DNA of 64,000 nucleotides from Spongorhabdus nitratireducens (GTDB lineage: Bacteria; Pseudomonadota; Gammaproteobacteria; Pseudomonadales; Endozoicomonadaceae). A model generated the notes under the pieces. The model searched no databases. It saw nothing but the letters and a program-made list of their open reading frames with translations, and was not told the origin of the DNA. Shown piece after piece: positions 18,210 through 25,566 of the stretch. The stretch covers positions 1 to 64,000 of the forward strand of contig CANDOC010000007.1 in assembly GCA_947387575.1 (NCBI GenBank), read 5' to 3'. The first letter of the stretch is position 1. The number at the start of each line of letters is the position of its first letter. The translations under genes were made by a program, and so were the position numbers.

Positions 18210-18869
18210 TCAGAGTTCTGCTTTCAGTGCTTCAATCAACTGGCTGATTTCCTGCCGCCGGCCTTTGTCAGCGAGAGGACGATCTATACGAGTTGGCGCT
18301 TGCAAAGCCGTTTCCAAAATTTCCAGCGCCCGGCGATATTCACCCTGTTGCATCAGGAAATCACCATAAAAGTAATTGGCATCGATACTCCGGGGATTCA
18401 CAGCCAGACCACGTTCCAGCAGTTCCCGCGCCTTGTCATCGTCGCCAAATGCCAGCGGCCAGCCAGGTACCTGATAATAAAGTGTTCCCAGACTGGTCAG
18501 GGCCGAACCATCCAAAGCGGTTTTATCCAGTTCGATAGAACGCTCGAAATCTTTCCGCGCTTCTTTCACCAGTGACAAGGCTCCCAGACCACCTTCAGCC
18601 CCGGCTCGGGTCGAACGGATAATGCCACGCCATGCAAAATATTCGGCACTTTGTGGATATTTGTCCACCAAAGCTGTCGCCTGTTTTTCCAATGCGGCAA
18701 ATGCATCGCCTTTGTCTTCAGACTGACCATATTGAATTTGAGCCCATTGTTTCTGCAGCACCAGCAATTCATCACTGTTTTCTGCCTGAGCTACACTGCT
18801 CAGCCCTACGCCACTCAAACTCAGACTACATGCGGTGATTGCGAGCCACTTTTTTATACGTTGCTTCAT
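18210..18869 (-). CDS. Periplasmic TPR-repeat protein
   Basis: This 219-residue protein has a signal peptide (MKQRIKKWLAITACSLSLSG...AQA, cleaved near residue 29) and then about four helical TPR-like units (SAEYFAWRGIIRSTRAGAE, LDKTALDGSALTSLGTLYY, LERGLAVNPRSIDANYFYGDFLMQQGEYRRALEILETAL). TPR proteins usually act as scaffolds. Its place between the four biosynthetic genes and the two-component pair hints that it links pathway output or envelope state to signalling. That is inference; no enzymatic residues are visible. Confidence 0.8.
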   Translation of the reverse strand: MKQRIKKWLAITACSLSLSGVGLSSVAQAENSDELLVLQKQWAQIQYGQSEDKGDAFAALEKQATALVDKYPQSAEYFAWRGIIRSTRAGAEGGLGALSLVKEARKDFERSIELDKTALDGSALTSLGTLYYQVPGWPLAFGDDDKARELLERGLAVNPRSIDANYFYGDFLMQQGEYRRALEILETALQAPTRIDRPLADKGRRQEISQLIEALKAEL

Positions 18870-18879
18870 TGCTTTACTC

Positions 18880-19674
18880 TCAGTTCTGGTGATTTAGCCG
18901 GGCATAGCGACGGATAGTGGGCAGCTGTTTTTTAAGCGCACCATCAACCAGCCCCGGTGCCAGTCCGTTCAGACGGGCAAAAAACTTTTCCGGCCAGCCA
19001 ATAGCCCGGCTGCTGCTTGAAGGCCTTTGCAGCAAATCAACCAGCTCGGTTGCAACCCGCTCCGGGGAATCTGTCACTGTCCCCAGCTCCCGGTTCAGTT
19101 CATTAACCGCCGAAGTATTAATTTCGGTCGATGTGGCACGAGGTGCCAGGTAGTGCACCTGAACCTGCGTGTCAGCCAGTTCACGGCGCAGACTTTCAGT
19201 AAACCCGCGAATCGCAAATTTCGAACTGCAGTACAGTGAGTAACCGGGATAGCCAATAGCACCAAAGGCTGAACCTACATTGACAATGGCTGCTTCATTT
19301 TTCTGCTGCAGCAGAGGCAGCAAGCTGTGGCACAGTGAAATGGGTATCTCTACATTGGTTGCCAGCATGCGCTGGATATCCTGTTCGGAGCTGTCTGCCA
19401 GTAACCTGAAGTCGCTTATACCGGCATTGTTAATCAGCACATCAACATCTTCAGCAGCGTCAAGCAGCTGTTGTCGTTGCACCGGGTCACCCAGATCAGC
19501 AACCACATAATGATGCCCGTCACCGTACAGTGTATTGATAAGCTGCTGCAGTGGTTGCTCACGACGACCGGTCAGCAGCAGGGAAGCGCCTTCAGCTGCC
19601 AGTTGTCGGGCAATGGCCGAACCAATGCCACCAGAAGCACCTGTCAGAAGTATTGTTTTACCCTTCAGATTCAT
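18880..19674 (-). CDS. Short-chain dehydrogenase/reductase
   Basis: The 264-residue protein is a classical SDR: TGASGGIGSAIA nucleotide-binding motif at about residues 12-23, NNAG near residue 86 and catalytic YCSSK (Tyr-x3-Lys) near residue 150. It overlaps the diiron-enzyme gene by one base (TAATG), showing translational coupling. In this operon it probably reduces or oxidises a carbonyl/hydroxyl made by the ligase-oxygenase pair; the substrate is not deducible. Confidence 0.88.
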   Translation of the reverse strand: MNLKGKTILLTGASGGIGSAIARQLAAEGASLLLTGRREQPLQQLINTLYGDGHHYVVADLGDPVQRQQLLDAAEDVDVLINNAGISDFRLLADSSEQDIQRMLATNVEIPISLCHSLLPLLQQKNEAAIVNVGSAFGAIGYPGYSLYCSSKFAIRGFTESLRRELADTQVQVHYLAPRATSTEINTSAVNELNRELGTVTDSPERVATELVDLLQRPSSSSRAIGWPEKFFARLNGLAPGLVDGALKKQLPTIRRYARLNHQN

Positions 19675-20351
19675 TATGCAGCCTCCTTCACAGCAGGCAG
19701 GGTCACACTATCCAGATTGCGGTAGATATCCCCATATAGGCGATAAACCATTTTAGAGCTGTGGATAATTGCCGACTGATCCGCCGGATCTTCAATCTTG
19801 TTCATCAGGCTTTCGAAAAACTTCATGTGCTCTATATCCAGTGAGCCATGAGAGCTGAGATAGCTGAACGCACTTTCCGGTAAGCCCAACGCCTGTTGGA
19901 TAACACCGGCACCGGCTGTCGCCAGCTGAATACTGGTGCCTTCCAGCACATGAACCATGCCAAACAGGCCGGCCGGGTTATTGCGATTAATAGTGTCGTA
20001 CAGATAAGCCACCATCAGTTCGGTTTCCGGCAGCGGCTGACTGTTGCGTACTTCTTCCTTGTCATAACCGCAGGCAGCGATGTCATTCAGGATCCATTCC
20101 TGATGCCCCATTTCTTCTTCGATATATTCACCAATAGCGGCTCGCAGCCATTCCTGACGTTCCGGAATACGGGCACCGGCTGCCATGAGCAGGGGAATGG
20201 TGTGCTTTACGTGGTGATAGGCCTGAGTCAAAAAGGCGACATAATCCTGCAGCGTAATATCACTTTCAAAGCAGCGTTTGATTACCGGCGCATTGAGCAA
20301 TTCAGCGCGCTGTTGCTCGGTTGCCTGTTGCAGCTGGTCAAAGAACTTCAT
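19674..20351 (-). CDS. Haem-oxygenase-like diiron oxygenase (TenA/PqqC-like fold)
   Basis: The 225-residue all-helical protein shows the ligand pattern of haem-oxygenase-like diiron oxidases (HDO; UndA, SznF and BesC are examples): E80-x-x-H83 in EEEMGHQEW, E137 in HVLEGTS, and H168-x3-D172-x2-H175 in SHGSLDIEH. HDO enzymes activate O2 at two irons to cleave or hydroxylate fatty-acid or amino-acid substrates. TenA and PqqC share the fold but lack this metal set, which argues for the diiron assignment. The start overlaps the ligase stop by four bases (ATGA). Directly behind an acyl-adenylating enzyme, a fatty-acid-derived substrate is the best guess. Confidence 0.75.
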   Translation of the reverse strand: MKFFDQLQQATEQQRAELLNAPVIKRCFESDITLQDYVAFLTQAYHHVKHTIPLLMAAGARIPERQEWLRAAIGEYIEEEMGHQEWILNDIAACGYDKEEVRNSQPLPETELMVAYLYDTINRNNPAGLFGMVHVLEGTSIQLATAGAGVIQQALGLPESAFSYLSSHGSLDIEHMKFFESLMNKIEDPADQSAIIHSSKMVYRLYGDIYRNLDSVTLPAVKEAA

Positions 20352-21808
20352 GCTTCACACTCCTTTAATTCGGTATAGAGCTGTTCAATTTGTTGTTTAC
20401 AGATTTGATTAATCACTTCCCGGCGTGGACGCCCGTTAGCGGTCCAGGCACCGAGAGCAAGATGGTTTTCAGGTAACAGTGCCCACTGCTTTATTCGGGC
20501 ATAGTCAGGTAATTCGCGGTTGATCCGGGCTATGGTGTTATCCACAGTTTCTTTGCTGACACCAGGCTGCAATTGGCAGAGTGCGACACAGAAAGGTTTC
20601 GCATCTCCTGCCACAACACAGTGACTAAACAGTCCGGTTTGCAGCAGCTCGCTTTCCGGCCACTCCGGAGAGATATTGCGGCCGAAAGATGAAATCAGCA
20701 GATTCTTGCGTCGACCGGTAATATGGAGAAAGTTGTCTTTATCCAGATGCCCGATATCACCGGTATGCACTGTGTCGTCTGATGAGCCGGTAGCGCCCAG
20801 ATACCCCAGAAAAGCAGCACCTTTCACAACGACCTCATCGTTTTCAATTTCAACCCGGCAGTGAGGTAATGGTTGGCCGGTACTACCTGCCCGGCGGGCC
20901 GCCGGAGTATTAAGACTGACGACTGATCCACATTCAGACAGCCCGTAGCCTTCATAAACCGGAAGACCCAGTGCAGTAGCGCGCAGCAGCAGTTCGGGTG
21001 AAACCCGGCCTCCGCCGACAGCAATAAAAGTCAGGCTGGCAGGAGGCACCCAGCCACGCTCGGCAGCAATAACCAGACCGAGCAATATCTGCGGAGTCAG
21101 AATCACGCTGTCCGGCTGGATACGGCTGATGGCCTGTAGCATGACCGGTAAATCAAGCGATGAGCTGCCATTCAGACCCAGCTGAGCCATGGGTGAGACT
21201 TCAATACACATACCTCTCAGCAGCGGTACATAAATGCCGGCAATATTTTCCAGCAGCGTACTCAGCGGCAGCAGGCAGAGATGACGCTCGCCCTTCACAT
21301 CTGAAATCACCTCGGCAATTGCAGATGCAGTTGCCTGTTGATGTTCAGCCGACAGACAGACACCTTTCGGGTTTCCGGTGGAGCCCGAGGTAAAGGTAAT
21401 TTTCTGGCAATCTTGTGGCAGTTCCGGGGGAACACCCGAACCTACGCGAGCCAGCGCCATACCTTCTATTTCACCCAGCGCAACACCTGTGGATAAACTG
21501 GGACTCAGCAAACCATCAACACCCGCTTCAGCCAGCAGATGGTTAACCTGAACTTCTGAGAAAAATGGCGGAACCGGCACACAAACCGTTCCGTTCAGCA
21601 GGCATGCCAGATCTGTTACCACCCAGCCGATTCCGTTATCTGCAGCCAGAGCAAGACGCTGTACTTGATGTTGTTGCAATGTTTCAGCGGCCTGCTGAAC
21701 ACGCTGCCATAACATTTGCCATGTAAGATGCTGTTTGCCCTCTGCCAGTGCTACAGCTTCAGGCCGGGAAAGTGCATGCTGCTTCAGAGCGGTCAGAACG
21801 TTATTCAT
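20348..21808 (-). CDS. AMP-dependent acyl-acid synthetase/ligase
   Basis: This 486-residue ANL-superfamily enzyme carries the P-loop TSGSTGNPKGV (residues 140-150), the adenylate-binding GYGLSECG near residue 293 and VHTGDIGHLDKDNFLHITGR near 345-364, followed by a shortened C-terminal subdomain. It activates a carboxylic acid as acyl-AMP and probably as thioester. The size is below typical fatty-acyl-CoA synthetases (about 550), resembling ligases embedded in specialised pathways. It overlaps the upstream gene by eight bases (ATGAATAA) and the next by four, so the proteins are produced in step. Confidence 0.86.
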   Translation of the reverse strand: MNNVLTALKQHALSRPEAVALAEGKQHLTWQMLWQRVQQAAETLQQHQVQRLALAADNGIGWVVTDLACLLNGTVCVPVPPFFSEVQVNHLLAEAGVDGLLSPSLSTGVALGEIEGMALARVGSGVPPELPQDCQKITFTSGSTGNPKGVCLSAEHQQATASAIAEVISDVKGERHLCLLPLSTLLENIAGIYVPLLRGMCIEVSPMAQLGLNGSSSLDLPVMLQAISRIQPDSVILTPQILLGLVIAAERGWVPPASLTFIAVGGGRVSPELLLRATALGLPVYEGYGLSECGSVVSLNTPAARRAGSTGQPLPHCRVEIENDEVVVKGAAFLGYLGATGSSDDTVHTGDIGHLDKDNFLHITGRRKNLLISSFGRNISPEWPESELLQTGLFSHCVVAGDAKPFCVALCQLQPGVSKETVDNTIARINRELPDYARIKQWALLPENHLALGAWTANGRPRREVINQICKQQIEQLYTELKECEA

Positions 21809-22508
21809 TGTTCTGTCCTCCGTTCAGCTGTAACACCATTCGATTCAGTTCTTGTTGATAACCAAGCAGGCTGTTGCTGAATACTGGAGAACTATGAACA
21901 TGCTGACTGGCCGAACCCAGGGAGCCGGCAATAATTCGGGGGCTGGAGTCATAATAATTACCCCAGTTCTGCTGCTGTTCACCCAGTCGGCTGCCATCGG
22001 CATACCCCAGCAACATGGGTTCAAATTTCATCATCCGCAGCTGGCGTTCAACGACGGGAGTGACCGTACAAATCACCCAGCGGAAACCTGCCAGATATAG
22101 AAGCTCGGCCAGCATTACAAACAGCAGCCGACAGGCTTCTTTATTGCCGGACGCCAGATTGCCAATTTCAATCACCTGATTCCGGCTTACTGGCCGAGCC
22201 GCTTCACGGGCAATGGCTTGTTCAGCCGGTATATCAAGATAAGTTTCAGTAAAAAGACCGGAACGCTCTTCCGCGAAACCACATGCCATATCAAGTCCGG
22301 CAACTGCAACAGGCTGGTCATTTTTCCAGGCTGCAACCATCACCGGCATAAAACGGAAAATGCGCGCCTGATGATGTTGCATAAAGTTGTGATAAATCAG
22401 CGTTTCCAGCAGTTGCCGGTCGTTATCACCCTGCAGGCTTAATCCAAACTGATAATGTGCTTCAGGCTCTGCCTGCGTATAACTGGTGACATAGTGTTCC
22501 GAGGACAC
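21801..22508 (-). CDS. 'Thermostable hemolysin' family protein (GNAT-like acyltransferase fold)
   Basis: The 235-residue product matches the family named after Vibrio delta-VPH/thermostable hemolysin: RFMPVMVAAW, GLFTETYLDIPAEQ (about residues 84-97), VIEIGNLAS near residue 112, then LLYLAGFRWVICTVTPVVERQL and WGNYY. The family name reflects an old activity claim; the fold looks GNAT-like, so transfer of an acyl group is plausible. It is the first gene of the seven-gene operon. The start is a GTG at 22508, chosen because GGGAG sits about eight bases upstream. The activity and acyl donor are not decided by sequence. Confidence 0.8.
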   Translation of the reverse strand: MSSEHYVTSYTQAEPEAHYQFGLSLQGDNDRQLLETLIYHNFMQHHQARIFRFMPVMVAAWKNDQPVAVAGLDMACGFAEERSGLFTETYLDIPAEQAIAREAARPVSRNQVIEIGNLASGNKEACRLLFVMLAELLYLAGFRWVICTVTPVVERQLRMMKFEPMLLGYADGSRLGEQQQNWGNYYDSSPRIIAGSLGSASQHVHSSPVFSNSLLGYQQELNRMVLQLNGGQNNE

Positions 22509-22559
22509 AAGCGGTGCTCCCGTGTAAACCTTCGATGCTATTCAGATTACGGAAGCAGA

Positions 22560-22576
22560 ATTAAGGCAAAATTAAG
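22560..22576 (-). promoter_or_regulatory. PmrA/QseB-type box upstream of the seven-gene operon
   Basis: On the minus strand the sequence is CTTAAT, TTTGC, CTTAAT: two perfect half-sites at 11-bp period, matching the PmrA/BasR consensus YTTAAK-N5-YTTAAK. It ends 52 bp before the GTG of the first gene, a usual place for an activator overlapping the -35. The operon itself encodes an OmpR-type regulator of that subfamily. Confidence 0.65.
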
Positions 22577-22673
22577 TGCTGAAAAATGATGCGCTTTCTC
22601 TATAAGAAGAAGCGCTTTTGCTGAACGGCTTCAAAATGCGGAAAACCACAATCACAGATTCATTAGCAAAAGG

Positions 22674-22702
22674 TTGACTCCCCCACCGCTAATCCTTAAT
22701 AT
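22674..22702 (+). promoter_or_regulatory. Promoter of the tRNA-Leu array
   Basis: TTGACT (22674-22679), 17 bases, TAATAT (22697-22702), followed by a CCCCCCGC discriminator. A GC-rich discriminator is characteristic of stringently controlled stable-RNA promoters. Confidence 0.8.
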
Positions 22703-22744
22703 CCCCCCGCATCTTCGCTGCAGACAACGCAGTGACGAGATAAG

Positions 22745-22831
22745 GCCCAGGTGGTGGAATTGGTAGACACGCTAGCTTCAGGTGCTAGTGCCCTTACGGG
22801 CGTGGAAGTTCGAGTCTTCTCCTGGGCACCA
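22745..22831 (+). tRNA. tRNA-Leu(CAG), copy 1
   Basis: An 87-base class II tRNA: acceptor GCCCAGG/CCTGGGC, anticodon loop CTTCAGG (CAG, reads CUG), long variable arm TGCCCTTACGGGCG, encoded CCA. First of five identical copies. Confidence 0.97.
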
Positions 22832-22871
22832 ATACTTATCTCAGCTGTTTGAATTGACGAAGATAGATAAA

Positions 22872-22958
22872 GCCCAGGTGGTGGAATTGGTAGACACGCT
22901 AGCTTCAGGTGCTAGTGCCCTTACGGGCGTGGAAGTTCGAGTCTTCTCCTGGGCACCA
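22872..22958 (+). tRNA. tRNA-Leu(CAG), copy 2
   Basis: Identical to copy 1 after a 40-bp spacer (period 127 bp). The spacer has no terminator; TTATCT/AGATA arms could guide processing. Confidence 0.97.
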
Positions 22959-22998
22959 ATACTTATCTCAGCTGTTTGAATTGACGAAGATAGATAAA

Positions 22999-23085
22999 GC
23001 CCAGGTGGTGGAATTGGTAGACACGCTAGCTTCAGGTGCTAGTGCCCTTACGGGCGTGGAAGTTCGAGTCTTCTCCTGGGCACCA
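22999..23085 (+). tRNA. tRNA-Leu(CAG), copy 3
   Basis: Identical to copy 1, period 127 bp. Confidence 0.97.
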
Positions 23086-23125
23086 ATACTTATCTCAGCT
23101 GTTTGAATTGACGAAGATAGATAAA

Positions 23126-23212
23126 GCCCAGGTGGTGGAATTGGTAGACACGCTAGCTTCAGGTGCTAGTGCCCTTACGGGCGTGGAAGTTCGAGTCTTC
23201 TCCTGGGCACCA
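23126..23212 (+). tRNA. tRNA-Leu(CAG), copy 4
   Basis: Identical to copy 1, period 127 bp. Confidence 0.97.
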
Positions 23213-23247
23213 ATATTTATCTCATCTGATTGAATTCGATAGATACT

Positions 23248-23334
23248 GCCCAGGTGGTGGAATTGGTAGACACGCTAGCTTCAGGTGCTAGTGCCCTTAC
23301 GGGCGTGGAAGTTCGAGTCTTCTCCTGGGCACCA
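23248..23334 (+). tRNA. tRNA-Leu(CAG), copy 5
   Basis: Identical to copy 1. The preceding spacer is diverged and shorter (35 bp), so this is the oldest end of the amplification. Confidence 0.97.
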
Positions 23335-23341
23335 AATTCCG

Positions 23342-23373
23342 AAAAAAGCTGAATCATTGATTCAGCTTTTTTT
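23342..23373 (+). terminator. Terminator of the tRNA-Leu array
   Basis: AAAAAAGCTGAATC and GATTCAGCTTTTTTT form a strong stem with a 3-base loop and T-run. Confidence 0.92.
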
Positions 23374-23489
23374 ATGCCTGAAATCCGGGCATCGCCTTTA
23401 TTTTCCCCCTTATTACCTCTCTTTTATTACTCTTCAAAAGTCCAATATTGCGGCTATCAAAGTACAAATCTGTCGACACACGACGTCTT

Positions 23490-23507
23490 TGTGAGACATA
23501 TCTCACA
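23490..23507. promoter_or_regulatory. GacA/UvrY-type upstream activating palindrome
   Basis: TGTGAG-ACATAT-CTCACA is an 18-bp inverted repeat with the TGTRAG-N6-CTYACA form of GacA/UvrY sites that drive csrB/rsmY/rsmZ genes. A CRP site would need six rather than eight bases between TGTGA and TCACA. It is centred about 68 bp before the predicted start of the sRNA at 23565. Confidence 0.7.
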
Positions 23508-23531
23508 CGCTATCGAGCGATAAGCGATGTT

Positions 23532-23560
23532 TTTTCATCAGATTTGGTTCCAATAATAAT
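23532..23560 (+). promoter_or_regulatory. Candidate promoter of the Csr/Rsm-like sRNA
   Basis: TTTTCA (23532-23537), 17 bases, AATAAT (23555-23560). The -35 is weak, as expected for a promoter that needs the activator bound at 23490-23507. Confidence 0.55.
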
Positions 23561-23564
23561 TTCA

Positions 23565-23700
23565 GGTTGACCGTTTGTTCCGGATGAACAAGACCCGTGT
23601 TCAACCCGTGGTCAGGGATGGCTGCTCCAGGTGACGTCGGATCCTATGGACCGGATCAACACACTTGCCAGGGAGGCGAGTGTGGGACCTGTCCCTTCCT
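23565..23700 (+). ncRNA. CsrB/RsmY-like CsrA-sequestering small RNA
   Basis: Seven GGA motifs occur within 106 bases (starts at 23582, 23616, 23639, 23648, 23653, 23672, 23685), and several lie in hairpin loops. Examples are TTGTTC-cggat-GAACAA (23575-23591), itself enclosed by GGTTGA/TCAACC; GATCC-tatggacc-GGATC (23640-23657); and a 10-bp stem CACACTTGCC/GGCGAGTGTG with loop AGGGA (23660-23684). GGA presented in loops is the binding signal for CsrA/RsmA, and such RNAs titrate that translational repressor. A GacA/UvrY-type palindrome and a weak promoter precede it. No open reading frame of note occupies the stretch. The 3' end is uncertain: GGGAC/GTCCC at 23684-23695 followed by a pyrimidine-rich stretch may terminate it, or transcription may run into the tRNA-Thr gene. 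Ends are estimates. Confidence 0.72.
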
Positions 23701-23750
23701 TCACTTTCACCGATCATTTCCGGTTACCCCAGAAATGAATGCTTTTCTGC

Positions 23751-23756
23751 TAATAT
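23751..23756 (+). promoter_or_regulatory. Extended -10 element before tRNA-Thr(CGT)
   Basis: TGC-TAATAT is an extended -10 with no recognisable -35 at the right distance. It would start transcription about four bases before the mature tRNA end. Confidence 0.4.
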
Positions 23757-23766
23757 TTTCCCCGTT

Positions 23767-23842
23767 GCCGGTATAGCTCAGTTGGTAGAGCAGCGCTCTC
23801 GTAAAGCGAAGGTCGGAGGTTCAAGTCCTCTTACCGGCACCA
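23767..23842 (+). tRNA. tRNA-Thr(CGT)
   Basis: A 76-base cloverleaf with acceptor GCCGGTA/TACCGGC, anticodon loop CTCGTAA (CGT, reads ACG), T arm GGAGGTTCAAGTCCTCT and encoded CCA. It resembles E. coli thrW. It marks the left border of the restriction-modification island. Confidence 0.95.
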
Positions 23843-23887
23843 GTTAAGCCAACAACCTAACCGTTGAATATACCAAAATATATTTGT

Positions 23888-23923
23888 CACTTCGCTTCAC
23901 TCATCTAAGACCGTAGCGAAGTG
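23888..23923 (-). terminator. Hairpin at the 3' end of the restriction gene
   Basis: CACTTCGCT (23888-23896) pairs with AGCGAAGTG (23915-23923). On the minus strand it lies 16 bases past the restriction-gene stop and is followed by ACAAATATATTTT. It shares the CACTTC/GAAGTG core with the hairpin at the other end of the island. Confidence 0.5.
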
Positions 23924-23938
23924 CCTATCGAGTGCAGG

Positions 23939-24745
23939 TTAATCGCACAAAGCGGATGTTAGCGAGTCAGTCAAAATGCTTTCCCATTCAGTTTCAACCT
24001 GATCGCCAATAATCAAATGATCAATTAGCCCTTGATAAGTCAGATCTAGAAAACGCCGAAGATCAGACTGCCTATGGGACCACTGCTCCTTGCCGTCAAG
24101 AAAAACTACATGAGTCACCACGTCGCCTCCCTTTTCTTCATACTCTCGCAACTCTCGACCTACAAGCTGACATTCATAGACCGCATCGCTCATCTTGCTG
24201 CCACCCTTCGTTTTTCCCCAATATTCTTTGATCTCCCAAATAACATTAGGGTTCACAAGCCCGGGAACAGCTCCATCTAAGTTTCGTGAAGTAATATGAA
24301 GTGTTTCATTATTTAACCAAACACATCGGTTCTGAGGGTCAGGATCAAAATCCAAACCTTTTTCTTCACAAACTCTTTTAGCGACACCAGTCACACTAGA
24401 GATCATAGCTTTGGAAGATTGATGATGGTCAGTGCTTTTAGTTTTCGTGGTTCCTACTGAGAGCTGATTTCTTTCACAATAAGAGCGAGCCTCTTCCTCA
24501 GTCCGTAAGGCAGATTCAGCAGATAAATATATATTATTCTCTACATCCAGATACTGGAACAGCAAGTCAACCACTTCATCATGTATTGGCAATCTCTTCT
24601 CACCCAAGGACAATGTCTTGTCACGAGATAGTTCATCAAGAAATGATTTTTTAGCATTCTTGCCACGTAACGCTCTGTAGTAACGTACTACTTCCCACAC
24701 AGGATGACGCCAAGATAGCTCCTTCCAAACCCCCGTTCTTTGCAT
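23939..24745 (-). CDS. Predicted type II restriction endonuclease (PD-(D/E)XK-like)
   Basis: This 268-residue protein has no overall relative that I recognise, but Asp157 in SRNLDGAVPGL and the Glu171-x-Lys173 triplet in VIWEIKEYW are the D...ExK arrangement of PD-(D/E)XK nucleases, with a hydrophobic strand before ExK. It overlaps the methyltransferase stop by one base (TAATG), completing a controller-methyltransferase-nuclease order typical of type II systems. The recognition sequence is unknown; the two methyltransferases next to it suggest an asymmetric site. Codon use and composition are more AT-rich than the chromosome around it, consistent with transfer. Confidence 0.7.
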   Translation of the reverse strand: MQRTGVWKELSWRHPVWEVVRYYRALRGKNAKKSFLDELSRDKTLSLGEKRLPIHDEVVDLLFQYLDVENNIYLSAESALRTEEEARSYCERNQLSVGTTKTKSTDHHQSSKAMISSVTGVAKRVCEEKGLDFDPDPQNRCVWLNNETLHITSRNLDGAVPGLVNPNVIWEIKEYWGKTKGGSKMSDAVYECQLVGRELREYEEKGGDVVTHVVFLDGKEQWSHRQSDLRRFLDLTYQGLIDHLIIGDQVETEWESILTDSLTSALCD

Positions 24746-25566
24746 TAAAAATAATCCTTGTAAACCGTATAGTTAAGGCCGCAGTCATTCAGTAGCGACA
24801 ATTCAAAATTAACTCTTTGCTTTATTATTTCTTCACAGTCATCGATTTCAAAACCAATAGAATGCCGCCCTGCATTATTAGCAGCAATCATTGTTGCTCC
24901 ACTTCCCATATATGGATCAAGCACAGTATCACCAGCATACGAATACATTCTGATAAGGCGATAAGGAATTTCCACCGGAAAAATAGCACGATGATAATCA
25001 AACTTTTCGGTAACGCTCTCAATACGCCACCATTGCTGTGTCCATGCTCTCCATTCTTCTAACGTAACCCTGCTTTTTTTGCGAATATCATTTTTAGTTT
25101 TTCGCTTTCCAGGCTTTCGCAACACATAAATATATTCAAAATAATTATTATTAAATATCGACATGGGGTAAGGGTAGCTACCTAGAAGAGGGCCACCAAA
25201 ATTACGAGTAAACCCTTTATCCCAGATATAACGCTCTAACAGCCGAAAGCCTGTATCTTGTGCAATCTGAAAGGTGTCAGAGCCAAAAGGGACGCGTGAG
25301 ATGGTATCTTCATCATCATATCTGTACTTTGTTATTATATCTGCCACATTTAAAGCGAACCGTCCCCCGGGAACAAGCACCCTATAAAGCTCCTCACAGA
25401 CCTCCTTAAAATGCTCAAGAAAACCATCATAGTCAAAGTCCTGCCCCTTCTTGAACTCTGTGGTGACATAGGGAGGACTGGTTACGATAAGGTGTACAGA
25501 GTTGTCTTTCAAACTCTTTAAATACTTGTTGTCTGCCTGATAAACAACATGCGAACACTTAGTCAT
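24745..25566 (-). CDS. Beta-class DNA methyltransferase of the R-M system (probably N4-cytosine or N6-adenine)
   Basis: The 273-residue enzyme has motif IV TSPPYV near residue 29 ahead of motif I DPYMGSGAT near residue 219, with the AdoMet loop FEIDD after it. Catalytic motif first and AdoMet motif last defines the beta class. SPPY is common in m4C enzymes, whereas DPPY is common in m6A enzymes. The segment VLVPGGRFALNVADI near residue 64 is also typical. Its start overlaps the controller gene by eight bases (ATGACTAA). It protects host DNA from the nuclease encoded just downstream. Confidence 0.88.
   Translation of the reverse strand: MTKCSHVVYQADNKYLKSLKDNSVHLIVTSPPYVTTEFKKGQDFDYDGFLEHFKEVCEELYRVLVPGGRFALNVADIITKYRYDDEDTISRVPFGSDTFQIAQDTGFRLLERYIWDKGFTRNFGGPLLGSYPYPMSIFNNNYFEYIYVLRKPGKRKTKNDIRKKSRVTLEEWRAWTQQWWRIESVTEKFDYHRAIFPVEIPYRLIRMYSYAGDTVLDPYMGSGATMIAANNAGRHSIGFEIDDCEEIIKQRVNFELSLLNDCGLNYTVYKDYF

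Noticed and set aside
22591-22615. GCGCTT/AAGCGC hairpin before the tRNA-Leu promoter
   Set aside because: The stem has only six pairs with a 13-base loop and no T-run of note; it is too weak to call.
23490-23507. CRP site
   Set aside because: TGTGA and TCACA are present but eight bases apart instead of six; a GacA/UvrY-type palindrome fits better.
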